From CAYJPA01 sp964371945 (GTDB lineage: Bacteria > Chloroflexota > Chloroflexia > Thermomicrobiales > UBA6265), in the NCBI GenBank assembly GCA_964371945.1, contig CAYJPA010000027.1:1-59851 (forward strand): DNA of 59,851 nucleotides. The letters are read 5' to 3'. The first letter of the stretch is position 1, and every line of letters starts with the position of its first letter. This document shows positions 21,807-30,594 of the stretch, piece after piece. Position numbers and translations under genes: made by a program. The notes beneath the pieces are model-generated. The model made no database searches. It was not told where the DNA came from and was given only the letters and a program-made list of their open reading frames with translations.

Positions 21807-23815
21807 ACACCTCGCCACGAAGTCCTGGAACGGGGTGGGGCGGATCGGTGACCGAAGTCGCTGTTGACAGGCTGCGACGCACGCGGTAAGAACGCGCATT
21901 CCCGCGCCGCCTCACGCCGAGCGTCCGCCCCGGCGATGATCCGCCGGGAGCGCTCCGATGCCATCGAGCCCACGACCGCGGCGCCAGCCGACCGACGACT
22001 GGCAGCAGCTGCGCCTCCTCGTGACCTCCCCCGAGCAAGAAGCCTACGAAGTGCTGCGCCCCATCGTGCTCTTTGGCCAACCGGCCGCGGACCGTGCTCG
22101 GGAGACCGGTGTCCCGGAGCGCACGCTGCGCCGCAAGGCCGTGCGCTTCGCCGAACTGGGGATGCGGAGTCTGTTCGACGACCCGACTCCGACGGGCGAG
22201 CGCGATCGGCGGCGGCTGTCGCCGGAGATCCGCCAGGCCATCGTCGTCCTGAAGGCGGAGTACCCGCCGTTCGGTCTCCGGGAGATCGCCCGCATCTGCC
22301 GCCGCCGCTTTGGCCGCCCGGTCGACCACCATACCGTGCGTCGAGTGCTGGAGGCCGAGCCGCTGCCGCTCAATCCGCCGCGGCGCTACCAGCACTACGC
22401 GGCGATCCCGGATCCCGTCCAGCGCCGGTTGGCGGTCGTCCGGCTGCACCGCGAGGGGTGGGGCACCCGCGCGATCGCGGGGTATTTGGACATCGCCCGT
22501 TCGCTCGTCTACGACATTTTGGCGCGCTGGACGGCCGAGGGCTGGCCCGGGCTGGAAGACCGCCCGCTGGGACCTCGGCAGCCGGTTCGCAAAGTGGACC
22601 TCAAGGCGATGGCCGTCGTCCGCCGGCTTCAAGCCAACCCCGAGCTCGGCGAGTTCCGCATCCATGCCGCGCTCACGCAACACGGCATCGACCTCTCGCC
22701 GCGCACCTGCGGCCGCATCCTGGCGGAGCACCGCGCGATGGGCGCGGCACCGCGCCCGGCCGCCGGGACGCCGCATGAGCCGCAGGACATGCCCTTCGCG
22801 GCCGCGTATCGCCATCACTACTGGTCGGTCGATATCCGCTACATCGAGGACCACGCGCTCGTCGACCCGAAGCCGGTTTACGTGATCTCGATTCTCGAGA
22901 ACTTCAGCCGGGCGCTGCTGGCCAGTGTGGTCAGCCCGCGCCAGGACTTGACGGCCTATCTCATCGTGCTGCGCGCCGCGATCGAAGCGCACGGGGCGCC
23001 CGACGTCCTCGTCAGCGATGGCGGCAGTGTCTTTCGGGCTAACCAGGCGCGGACTATCTATCGCGCGTTAGGCATCCAGAAAACGGAGATCGAGCGGGGA
23101 CAACCCTGGCAGAACTACATCGAGACCCATTTCAACATCATGCGGCGGATGGCCGACCACGACTTCGCGCGAGCCGCAACCTGGCCGGACTTGCGCTCCG
23201 TCCATGCGCGGTTCTTTCACGACTACAACCACCAGCCACACGCCGCCCACAACGATCGCGCCAAAGGACGCCGCAGTCCCGCGTCCGTGCTCGGCTGGGT
23301 GCAGGGAGCCTGGTGCGAACGCGCCGCCATCGACCGGCTCTTCCGGCTGCGCGTCCGGCGCATGCTCAACGAGCACGGTTCGCTGCGCTTCCGGCACTGG
23401 CGCCTCTACGGGGAACGCGGGCTGTCCGGCAAACCCGCCGCGGTCTGGCTCTGCGGTGAAACGCTGACGATCGAGTACGCGACCGAGGCGTTGGCGCAGT
23501 ACCGGGTGAGCCTGGAGGAGGACGAGCAGCGGATCCGCGACGCGGGTGATCCGCTCCTGTTTGTGACTGGTTACGCCTCGCCGCAGCCATTCCTGTCGCC
23601 ATTGGACGAGGTGGAGTGGAGCCCGGCGCGACGCCTGGCGCCCTACCGCCCGCGCCGCCGCCGAGACGGCGACGGCACCCAGGAACCGCTCTTCACCGCG
23701 GAGGATGAAGCCGCCCTCGGCTAATCAGGCGTGAGCACCCGTTCTCGGCGACGGGGCGAAGCATCGGCCAGTGATCTGCCCCACCATGTTCCACCACTCG
23801 TTGGCGAGGTTTGTG
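21806..23815. mobile_element. IS481/Mu-like insertion sequence, copy B
   Basis: Imperfect inverted ends: CACACCTCGCCACGAAGT at the left and the inverse of CACAAACCTCGCCAACGAGT at the right, followed by a shared GGTGGGGC-[AG]-GATC segment. They share the CAAACCTCGCCA core with copy A at 56-2015. It carries one intact transposase gene. The left flank is a truncated istA gene and the right flank a truncated small gene. No target duplication is evident. Confidence 0.75.
21958..23724 (+). CDS. DDE integrase-type transposase (HTH + rve, IS481/Mu-like), copy B
   Basis: A 588-residue paralogue of the 111-1880 protein, clearly diverged but colinear. HTH segments PERTLRRKAVRF and GTRAIAGYLDIARSLVYDIL come first. 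The core has YWSVDIRYIED, VLVSDGGSVFRAN and PWQNYIETHFNIMRRMAD, giving the same D-D-E layout. The C-terminal domain ends LAPYRPRRRRD, then QEPLFTAEDEAALG. ATG 21958 follows GGGAG at seven bases. The same C-terminal sequence recurs as a fragment at 53747-53977. It is intact and could mobilise both copies and related short elements. Confidence 0.9.
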   Translation: MPSSPRPRRQPTDDWQQLRLLVTSPEQEAYEVLRPIVLFGQPAADRARETGVPERTLRRKAVRFAELGMRSLFDDPTPTGERDRRRLSPEIRQAIVVLKAEYPPFGLREIARICRRRFGRPVDHHTVRRVLEAEPLPLNPPRRYQHYAAIPDPVQRRLAVVRLHREGWGTRAIAGYLDIARSLVYDILARWTAEGWPGLEDRPLGPRQPVRKVDLKAMAVVRRLQANPELGEFRIHAALTQHGIDLSPRTCGRILAEHRAMGAAPRPAAGTPHEPQDMPFAAAYRHHYWSVDIRYIEDHALVDPKPVYVISILENFSRALLASVVSPRQDLTAYLIVLRAAIEAHGAPDVLVSDGGSVFRANQARTIYRALGIQKTEIERGQPWQNYIETHFNIMRRMADHDFARAATWPDLRSVHARFFHDYNHQPHAAHNDRAKGRRSPASVLGWVQGAWCERAAIDRLFRLRVRRMLNEHGSLRFRHWRLYGERGLSGKPAAVWLCGETLTIEYATEALAQYRVSLEEDEQRIRDAGDPLLFVTGYASPQPFLSPLDEVEWSPARRLAPYRPRRRRDGDGTQEPLFTAEDEAALG

Positions 23816-24013
23816 CCGACCGGTGAGATCACGATCCACGAAATGCAGGAATTTCTCTACCAGCATGGCTATGAACTGAAACCTCCGGATGACGAGACGA
23901 CGTTCACTGCCAAGGACTACTGGACGTGCGTGATCAAGGTCGCGAGGGATCGGCTCACCAACCCCGATCGCGTCATCAAAATGGATTGGAAACAAGAGGA
24001 ATCAGGAAGCTAA
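23816..24013 (+). pseudogene. Hypothetical protein fragment, 5' end cut by copy B
   Basis: Beyond the element's right end the frame reads EITIHEMQEFLYQHGYELKP, then TFTAKDYWTCVIKVARDRL, and stops at 24013. The composition is protein-like, with about 65 residues. The reading extends back into the IS end, so the native start was probably removed by insertion. An ATG at 23844 could still give a short product. The family is not recognised. Confidence 0.4.
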
Positions 24014-24335
24014 CGAAGCTGACGCCAGGCAAGGGTCCTTTCCTGAGGAGCGAAGACGCCTTGACATTTTGAGCACAACCCAACTTATCCGCAAAGCGAT
24101 CGGCTCACCGACCCTATGTCACGCGAATGCACTGAAGCGTTGTGCGACATCCGGCAGCAAGGACATCTGATGACACGATAGCGGTAAACGAGGTGGTTCG
24201 CACTAGAATATATCTGCCGTACGCGAGCTTTACGGGGACGGACCTCCGCGGATCTGTCTGGAGTGACGAGAGGTCGCCGAATAGAAAGGGGCATCCTAGG
24301 GTCCTAGATGTCCGGCGCCTGGCAAAGTCGTAGCG
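24014..24335. other. Intergenic stretch, no gene recognised
   Basis: About 320 bases with no convincing frame. TTGACA at 24061 is followed 16-18 bases later by CTTATC, a weak promoter-like pair on the plus strand, but nothing recognisable lies downstream before the convergent RTX gene. Confidence 0.3.
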
Positions 24336-24947
24336 TCACAATGGGGCAGTCTCCTCGCAACGTTTCGCGTGCGCTAGCTGATCTTGTGCGCCTAGACACA
24401 CGTCGTAATCAGCTCCTCCATCCACGTTCGCTCCTTGAACACCGACGCCAACGACAATCAGATCGTTGCCACTGCCGCCCTCGTACCGTTCATGCGTGCT
24501 CTCGGGGCCGCCAGTCAGGACATCGTCACCCTGTCCTCCATCGAGTCGCGCGTGTTCATTAAACGGCGCGGAAACGACCTGATCGTTGCCGTCACCACCG
24601 ATAAGGTCTGCGTGCTGATTCTCGATTCCAGCGACAACACTGTCGTCGCCATCCCCGCCGTCAAGCGAAACGATGTAGGGGCCGTCACCGGCGGTGACCC
24701 AGTCAGTACCGCCCAGCGCGCAGACTATGTCGTTACCGCCGCCGGTATGGATAAGATCGTCACCATCCGAGCCGATGATGACATCGTCGCCAGCGGTTCC
24801 CGTGATTACACCGGAACCGACAATGGTGGCCTCGCGATGGAAGCACGTCAGCTCGGACTTGGCCTCGCTCGGAGTGAACGTTCCCCCAATGAGGACACTC
24901 GCGATAATCACGGCAATTACGATAGCGAAGTTTTCATCGCCTTCCAT
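24336..24947 (-). CDS. RTX-repeat (hemolysin-type Ca-binding) secreted protein
   Basis: A protein of about 203 residues. The N-terminal FAIVIAVIIASVLIGGTF is a likely signal peptide or membrane anchor. The rest is built of Gly-Asp-rich nonapeptide-like repeats: TGTAGDDVIIGSDGDDLIHT, GGGNDIVCALGGTDW, GGDGNDQVV, GGQGDDVLTGG and GGSGNDLIVV. These form a calcium-binding beta-roll. It is short for an RTX protein and has no visible catalytic domain. ATG 24947 is preferred to 24980 because it places the hydrophobic segment near the start. No type I secretion genes are nearby. Confidence 0.82.
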   Translation of the reverse strand: MEGDENFAIVIAVIIASVLIGGTFTPSEAKSELTCFHREATIVGSGVITGTAGDDVIIGSDGDDLIHTGGGNDIVCALGGTDWVTAGDGPYIVSLDGGDGDDSVVAGIENQHADLIGGDGNDQVVSAPFNEHARLDGGQGDDVLTGGPESTHERYEGGSGNDLIVVGVGVQGANVDGGADYDVCLGAQDQLAHAKRCEETAPL

Positions 24948-25056
24948 CCCATGTGATCGATGCTGCGAGCCGAGATACAAATGTCTTGTAGCAGTACAAC
25001 CGATTCCAAGTCAACTGCCGGTTCGACCACACTTCGTCAGCGCATGTGTATCTCAG

Positions 25057-25563
25057 TTACCGGAGTTTGATGTTCTCTCTACGTAAAAAATCATTAAACT
25101 CAAGATGCTCTACTTGCTCTACTCCACACACATCGGGGATTCTTCTTCTCTTCTTCGCGGCCAGGGTGGTTCGTGACTCCATGCTGACCACTGGGAGTGA
25201 GAGTGTTTTTGCAAGAGCAATAATGGATAAGTCCGTCAGGCCAATTGTTCCATCTATCTGTCCATTGTATTCACTGATAAAGTCCTTTTGAGACTCACGC
25301 ATTGACGCAAGATGCTCGGCGTAGCTCTCCCAATCCCAATTGTCTTCTCCGAATTCGAGCACAAGCAAAGAAGGGTTGGCGTTAATGCACACGCTGATCC
25401 TGCCCCGAATGTGAGTCATTTCGTCGTAAATCTCACGAGTAACTGCTACGGAATCCTCTTCAATGACGCGTACCACTTGAATCCATAGCGACTCATAGAT
25501 GTCCTCTGGCATCTTCTCCAATGGGTTCGAAAAACCGCTCGTGTCGATGCAGTACCTCTTCAT
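25057..25563 (-). CDS. DUF4411/PIN-like putative ribonuclease toxin
   Basis: A 168-residue PIN-fold protein. The N-terminal acidic residue is in YCIDTSGFSNPLE, a helix EIYDEM follows, and the central acidic pair is in GLTDLSIIALAKTLSLPVVS; these are typical of the DUF4411 branch. PIN proteins cleave RNA with a Mg ion held by these acids. Its ATG overlaps the stop of the upstream metalloprotease gene by four bases (25560-25563), so the two are co-translated. The DNA here is visibly AT-richer than the surroundings, a sign of transfer. It is the probable toxin of a toxin-antitoxin-like pair. Confidence 0.82.
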   Translation of the reverse strand: MKRYCIDTSGFSNPLEKMPEDIYESLWIQVVRVIEEDSVAVTREIYDEMTHIRGRISVCINANPSLLVLEFGEDNWDWESYAEHLASMRESQKDFISEYNGQIDGTIGLTDLSIIALAKTLSLPVVSMESRTTLAAKKRRRIPDVCGVEQVEHLEFNDFLRRENIKLR

Positions 25564-26756
25564 TTATCACCAAAATGCGACCGGATATCATACAAATGAT
25601 CAAGATTCTTGATGCCCATGTACTCAGCCGCATTGTGGTTTGTTAGCCGACCAGTCGCCCACGCCTCGAGTACGAGTCCTGTATAGAGATCACCCATCCT
25701 TGATCGGTAGCGAACACCGTAATACTTTGCCCTCCCGAACGATCTGAGGCTGCGTTCCTCCTCGTCGAATTGGTGTTTTTTCTTATCCCAATAAAAGACT
25801 GCATCCACATAGCCCAGATGGACGAGACGAATGAGCATTGCGTGTGGGCTCACTCGAAAAACACTGGCCACAAGCTTTAGAAATTCATCTTCGATTGATT
25901 CGCGTGGCTTTTTCGGTATGGGCCCGACGATGGCGACAACTTGCTGCTCTGGCATGAGGAACGCGGCAGCAAACCGATCGCACCATCCTTCAATCGTTTT
26001 TTGTGGATAGGAAGAGCGATCACGAGAGCCAGTGATGCCGCTTTCCCTGAGGATAATGTGCGCAAACTCATGAACGATCGTAAACGCCTGAGCTGTCGAT
26101 GATTCGTTGCCGAAGATCACGACTGGCAGAGGAAACTCAGCAAGACAAATGCCTCTGATACCGAGCGCTTTCAGCTCAGGACTACGCAGGGCGAGAACTC
26201 CTAAAATTTCGAGTTGCTCGCGCAGGATGGAAGGAAGTGCGTTTGCTTCATCTCTCGTTAGTCGAAACTGATCTTGAATAGAAAACCCGATCAGCGCTCG
26301 AGTCTTAACTGCCGCGTCTTCCGCATCAGTGTCTGTTGATGAAAAAAGGGAGTCTGGAAACTGCGGAACCAGCTCGCCAATTTCATCGAAAAGATCAAGA
26401 GCGTTGATCCTCGTGGCCTCAGCCCACACCTGAAGATCTCTCAGTTCCCAACTCGTTTCGTCGGTCTTGGTTCGCGCGTGTCGGCGAAAATCTGGCACGA
26501 TTTCAGGTATTGGGATGATTGGCGTCGTCGGCAGAACAAGCTCAAGAAATGGTCGCCCGTAAAAATCAGCGAGTTCTCTCGCTTGGTTCACAGTTGGACT
26601 TCCTTTGCCTGCCTCCCAAAGTCGAATATGATCGGGAGATTTTTTGATCTTCTTTGCCGCATCTTCTACGGATCGGCCACGCCACTCACGCGCCCATCGA
26701 AGAGATTCTGCGTTCATCCAGCGGGTTTCATTCTTTTTCACAGTTTCGGCACTCAT
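25560..26756 (-). CDS. HTH - ImmA/IrrE metallopeptidase (module 1)
   Basis: A 398-residue protein. The N-terminal XRE-type HTH has SVEDAAKKIKKSPDHIRLWE and PTVNQARELADFYGRPF. The C-terminal zinc peptidase of the ImmA/IrrE type has FTIVHEFAHIIL (HEXXH) and GWCDRFAAAFLMPEQQV, which supplies the third ligand region. The family cleaves repressors or partner proteins. Its fusion with HTH next to DUF4411 is a recurrent pair, so it may repress and proteolytically control the PIN toxin. It is overlapped by the DUF4411 gene. AT-rich codon use contrasts with the GC-rich flanks. Confidence 0.88.
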   Translation of the reverse strand: MSAETVKKNETRWMNAESLRWAREWRGRSVEDAAKKIKKSPDHIRLWEAGKGSPTVNQARELADFYGRPFLELVLPTTPIIPIPEIVPDFRRHARTKTDETSWELRDLQVWAEATRINALDLFDEIGELVPQFPDSLFSSTDTDAEDAAVKTRALIGFSIQDQFRLTRDEANALPSILREQLEILGVLALRSPELKALGIRGICLAEFPLPVVIFGNESSTAQAFTIVHEFAHIILRESGITGSRDRSSYPQKTIEGWCDRFAAAFLMPEQQVVAIVGPIPKKPRESIEDEFLKLVASVFRVSPHAMLIRLVHLGYVDAVFYWDKKKHQFDEEERSLRSFGRAKYYGVRYRSRMGDLYTGLVLEAWATGRLTNHNAAEYMGIKNLDHLYDIRSHFGDK

Positions 26757-26844
26757 TAGCGAATCTTATCCCACATGTCGGGCAGGCTAGCGTAGCCTAA
26801 ATCAACTGATTTTCGTCTTCGGCTGTCGATTGGAACGATCTCAC

Positions 26845-27012
26845 CCATCACACCCCGTTTGGTTTTCCGGAAGTAACGAAGCAGGCGGCCCAAGTTGTCC
26901 CGGTTTACGAACGGTTCATCTCGCAGTTCCCCACGATCGCTTCTCTGGCGGTCGCAGATAATCGAGATGTCGAGCAGGTGCTGTTTCCCCTCGGCCTCGC
27001 GTGGCGTCTTGT
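26845..27012 (+). pseudogene. HhH-GPD DNA glycosylase fragment (MutY/Nth type)
   Basis: The plus strand reads HHTPFGFPEVTKQAAQVVPV, then YERFISQFPTIASLAVADNR and DVEQVLFPLGLAW. This matches the helical start of HhH-GPD base-excision glycosylases of the kind found near cytosine methylases (TPF, RTRAxQVVPVYERF, PLGLxWR). The helix-hairpin-helix and catalytic Asp are missing. It is a stranded 55-residue scrap between the two ImmA/IrrE modules. Confidence 0.55.
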
Positions 27013-27016
27013 AATC

Positions 27017-27130
27017 CTAATGGTAAATACCGGCGAAATAGGGATTCCCTCGGCGCCACGGAGCAATGGCACCGCTTTCAAGCCGTGAAACGTAGCTGTG
27101 ATCGAATTCCGCCCGCTGGGCGAGCTTGCT
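27017..27130 (-). pseudogene. XRE-type HTH regulator scrap
   Basis: The minus strand reads SKLAQRAEFDHSYVSRLESG. This is the recognition-helix region of Cro/C1-type regulators (LAERAGFDHSYVSRLESG). Upstream it joins an AT-rich frame that resembles nothing, and downstream the frame ends quickly. It is a decayed fragment. Confidence 0.5.
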
Positions 27131-27584
27131 AGTAGGGGAGACTGCCCATTTTTTGGAAAACCGATTTTGGGACGTTTTTTTATATTCAAGAGAGCTGTCG
27201 ACGGATGCGTTATATAAATTCCCCAAAGGATTAGATAATAACTTGAGCCTGTCAAGAAGCTCTTTGATCCATCCCGAGGTTTTCCAATAAATTGTGGCGA
27301 GGAGAGATACCACGGGCCAAACTTTAGACACACCGTCATAGAGGTGATTCAGAAGGGCGTGCAGATTGTGAGGAATCGAGTCAATCATCGGATGGCTCTC
27401 CGAAGCGTTTTGCCTGAAGCTAGTCAATTATACGTCGTGCCTAGTCAAATGGACTTCGACATAATAGGGGTCCTCTCAGAAAACGAAAAACATCGTACGC
27501 TAAGGGATGTAATGTGGCGAGTGGATTGACGTTAGCCCTTCAGTAATTGCGCACAATGTTGATTGTGCGAAAACCGATTTACGG
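27131..27584. other. AT-rich intergenic island, no gene recognised
   Basis: About 450 bases, much AT-richer than the flanks. A minus-strand frame starts at 27427 but has no family resemblance or ribosome-binding site and ends in the HTH scrap. It is read as foreign or decayed DNA between two toxin-antitoxin-like modules. Confidence 0.4.
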
Positions 27585-28226
27585 CTAGCCCAGGCTGATT
27601 TGATTGGCGAGGCGATTGCGTTCCCGATCGGGTAATTGATATTTCGCTCGTGCGAGCGCATCGACAAAATTGCTAAACGCTGTGAGCGTTGGGCGATCGC
27701 GTGCAATCCATTGTTCAAGCACATCGACCAGTGTGATGACCGCCACACCCTCTGCAATCGCTGCCCGGCCAGCCTTGGTATCCGCCGTGAGCACGGCGAC
27801 CAGAGCCCGGTCCCGAAGCGCGAGCGTGATGACCGCCGACTCCCCGCGGCCAATCCCGTACGTCTCCATCAGCGCCTCACGGAGCGGCAGCTCCTCTACC
27901 GTGAGCGGATCGATGTTCAGGGATCCTCGCGCAAGGTGATCGTGGAGCTGTTGGGCATTGCTGACCCAACGGGCATTGCGCGCAGCCAGCTCAGGTGGCG
28001 AACCCGTGGCACGCCGGCGGAACAAGCGAAGCCCTTGAGCGAGCTCACTCAGCTCGCGGCTATCCTCGTCAAGGGAATAGCGCTCCTCATCGGCGTTATA
28101 AACCTCCTGCGGCACTCGCACCACGCGGGTATCGAGCGCACGCAGGAGGAGATCGAGACCGGTTGAGTCGACGATCGCCATCGCGCGGAGGACGACCGTA
28201 TCAGCAACCGGCCCCAAGCTATGCAC
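27585..28226 (-). CDS. PIN-like nuclease (module 2)
   Basis: A protein of about 213 residues. It begins VHSLGPVADTVVLRAMAIVD, with the first acidic residue as in PIN folds; VPQEVYNADEER and GIGRGESAVITLAL follow, then VAVLTADTKAGRAAI. These are the usual PIN acidic positions. The start is taken as GTG 28226, because it overlaps the TAG of the upstream gene and has GGAG nine bases before it. ATG starts further upstream would lie inside the partner gene. It is the predicted toxin or effector of the HTH-ImmA/IrrE partner, paralogous in layout to 25057-26756 but not close in sequence. Confidence 0.78.
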   Translation of the reverse strand: MHSLGPVADTVVLRAMAIVDSTGLDLLLRALDTRVVRVPQEVYNADEERYSLDEDSRELSELAQGLRLFRRRATGSPPELAARNARWVSNAQQLHDHLARGSLNIDPLTVEELPLREALMETYGIGRGESAVITLALRDRALVAVLTADTKAGRAAIAEGVAVITLVDVLEQWIARDRPTLTAFSNFVDALARAKYQLPDRERNRLANQISLG

Positions 28227-29382
28227 TGATTGCGAACTCCAGGAACTCCTCGACATCGGCGGCCTCATTCAGCCGCTCCTCGAGCTCGATGTCGGTAATG
28301 CCGAGCATTTCCGCAACGCGCCGTGTCGACAGCGTTCCTTGCTGTGCCGCCAGATAGGCAAGCCGCATGAACTGCTGCGGAACACGCTCTTCCGGCGGTA
28401 GCGGAGTTGGCTGAAGCTCGTAGGGCGCGAGCTGGTATCCGAGCCGCATCGCGATCGCCATCGGTTTGACGGACGTATCCGTTTCGAGTGCCGGAGTAAG
28501 ACGCCGCTCGCGGCGCAGCCGCGCAAGCACCACCTTGTAACTCACCCCGAAATAGCGAGCAAGCTGCACGACCGTCTCGGCTGAGTTGACCCTGGCCTCT
28601 TCCCGATCCTGCAGTCGTGCTCGAAGGGCGTCCCAGGGGACAAGAAATGCCGCCGCGAAGCTGTCCGCGAAGCGCTCAAGATGATCGCGGTCGCCATTCC
28701 GACACAGAACCGCGGGTCGATCGTAATGAAAGAGCCCGTGCGCAAACTCGTGCGCAAGGGTAAATGGCCGCCTCGCGTACCCGTGCTCTTCGTTGACCAC
28801 AACGATCGGCCCCAGCTCCGGATGTTGAAAGAACAACCCGGACAGATCGGATTCCGCGAGCCCCAGCCGGATCGTGAACGTGTGATACCCCTCTTCTTCG
28901 AGAAAGCCCCGAAGATCTCGCACGGGCGCGATCCCTAGGGCAAAGTGGTTTCGCGCCTGTTCTGCGCGCAGCTCGGCATCCTCGTACAGATAGGTGCTCT
29001 TCCCGAGCGCCGCGAACGGCGAGCGAACGTTCCCCGGCAACGCGGTCTCCGTGCGGCGATAGAGTTCAAGGTAGTCGTGGATGGTACTGATAAGCTGACT
29101 GATCCCCCGCTTTCCGGCAGGCGACAACTTCGCACCGCGTTCGCGAAGCGCATGCTCCCAATTCGTTATGTGCTCGGCATCATCGAAAAACGTTCGAATC
29201 GGCACGCCGTAGAGGCGACTCATGCGATCGAGTGTGATCGCATCAATGCCTCGCTTCCCTGATTCATACTGACTCAGGGCGGATGCGGTAACGCCAAGCG
29301 TCACCCCGGCTTCGCCTTGCGTCATCCGCGCGTACGCTCGAGCACGCCGGATTCGCTCGCCCAGTTGGACCTGGTCGTGCAT
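28219..29382 (-). CDS. XRE HTH - ImmA/IrrE metallopeptidase (module 2)
   Basis: A 387-residue protein. The Cro/C1 HTH has MTQGEAGVTLGVTASALSQY and YGVPIRTFF. The zinc peptidase has FTLAHEFAHGLFHY (HEXXH) and LERFADSFAAAFLVPWDAL. The C-terminal helices (STRRVAEMLGITDIELEERL) look like a second HTH. ATG 29382 is chosen for GGGGAG six bases upstream; the frame is open further up, but the added region is low-complexity. It overlaps the PIN gene by eight bases. This GC-rich module differs in base composition from module 1, so the two were acquired separately. Confidence 0.88.
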   Translation of the reverse strand: MHDQVQLGERIRRARAYARMTQGEAGVTLGVTASALSQYESGKRGIDAITLDRMSRLYGVPIRTFFDDAEHITNWEHALRERGAKLSPAGKRGISQLISTIHDYLELYRRTETALPGNVRSPFAALGKSTYLYEDAELRAEQARNHFALGIAPVRDLRGFLEEEGYHTFTIRLGLAESDLSGLFFQHPELGPIVVVNEEHGYARRPFTLAHEFAHGLFHYDRPAVLCRNGDRDHLERFADSFAAAFLVPWDALRARLQDREEARVNSAETVVQLARYFGVSYKVVLARLRRERRLTPALETDTSVKPMAIAMRLGYQLAPYELQPTPLPPEERVPQQFMRLAYLAAQQGTLSTRRVAEMLGITDIELEERLNEAADVEEFLEFAISA

Positions 29383-30143
29383 CGACGGCTCCCCTCTTTG
29401 AACAGCCCACGACTCGCGCGCCCATCGGATCGCCCGCATGAAGCGAATCGTCGACGGCATGCTGAGTCTGCCACGGTAATCACGAAGTTGGAGTGCGGCG
29501 GGTCTTCGCGGAGTGGCGCCTACCGATACGGTCGACATACCTCCACTCCGACGAGTGATTGCGCTGCCTCTGGAGTCATGTGCCATGGGCAAAGCATTCG
29601 ATTGTTCCTCCTCATCTGGATACGACCGGGTAGTCAAGACAGCGAACGCTCGTTCATCTCTCGTGCATCATCATACGCTGTATGTTGTTAACGTACAATA
29701 CCCGAAATGGACTGATATAACGATTCGTGAACTCTCCTGGGCACAACGGGTCCAAGGGGAGAGACCGATCCGGTGTCGTTGTTCCGCGGCGAGCGCTCCC
29801 AAGAGACGACGACCATGACCATCGTTCGCATCGAGTTTGGGCTTTCCGGCCGGGCACGCTTGTTTGCCCTGCAGGGCCCGGTGAGGAGTGAGCTTATGTC
29901 ATCTCCAACGTCACGGCGGCAGCCTACGGCTCGCCGGTTTCCGTGGCAGCGATCCTTTCGGAAACTGCCGCGGCCGTATCTTTTCAAGCTTCAGCGCATG
30001 TCAACCGCCGCCTGCGTCGTCGCGGGTGTGCGAACAATTGCGCGGGCCGATCTGGAACGGGGTTTGTTTTCGCCTCGGCATGCATTGGACTGCCGGCGTC
30101 GTCGTCATCCCCGATCAAGTGATGCCAAGACGAACGACCGGCA
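29383..30143. other. Intergenic stretch, no gene recognised
   Basis: About 760 bases. Several short frames exist, none with a credible start or family. The region upstream of module 2 (29640-29700) is locally AT-rich and may hold its promoter, but I cannot fix boxes with confidence. Confidence 0.35.
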
Positions 30144-30234
30144 CCACACCTCGCCATGACATCCGAGCGGCTGATGCGGTCAGCGGCCAAGAATGCTGCT
30201 GCTCGGTGTAAAGGAAGTCATGACGAGGTGTGGT
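30144..30234. mobile_element. 91-bp hairpin MITE with IS481/Mu-like ends
   Basis: ACCACACCTCGCCATGACAT at 30144 (22 bp in all) is inversely repeated at 30213-30234 with two mismatches, around a 47-bp centre. The core ACCTCGCCATGACAT is the same as the terminal sequence of the element at 56-2015. It is therefore read as a minimal non-autonomous derivative, or two abutting element ends. Its right edge cuts the small gene at 30218-30391. Confidence 0.6.
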
Positions 30235-30391
30235 CGACATCGACGATCGCCGTCACGAAGACCGTTTCCTGGTCCTCCCCGACTGCTGTCGTGAACCTCG
30301 TGTCCGGATTGCGACTGCGGATGAGGTCCGTCAGTTCGGCGATCGCGGCCATAATGCGGGGATCTGAAAACAAGTTCGATGTCGTCTGCAT
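30218..30391 (-). pseudogene. Small conserved hypothetical protein, 3'-truncated by the MITE
   Basis: ATG 30391 reads MQTTSNLFSDPRIMAAIAEL, then TDLIRSRNPDTRFTTAVGED and QETVFVTAIVDVD, and enters the MITE repeat, where it stops at 30218. The pattern of an N-terminal helix and a two-strand segment with a Gly-Glu-Asp turn is typical of small conserved proteins in Chloroflexota whose function I do not know. The native C-terminal half is absent. Confidence 0.5.
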
Positions 30392-30594
30392 GGTCAGTTA
30401 CCTCGTGCGTCCTGGACGGCCGTGACGAACGTGCGACCCCGGCGAGGTTTGCGGGGCGGCTTGGATGTCCGAAACGAGATCGGCGGCGTCATCAGCCGTC
30501 TGACGGAGCAGAATCAGACGCTCGAAGTAAAAACGCGACGCCGAGCCCAGCCCTCAACGTGCTCCGTTTGTCGGTCAAGTGCTCATGAAGAAGC

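Noticed and set aside
21805..22992. Minus-strand 395-codon frame opposite the second large transposase
   Set aside because: Shadow frame of the same kind as the one at 270-1322, which supports its being an artefact of transposase codon use.
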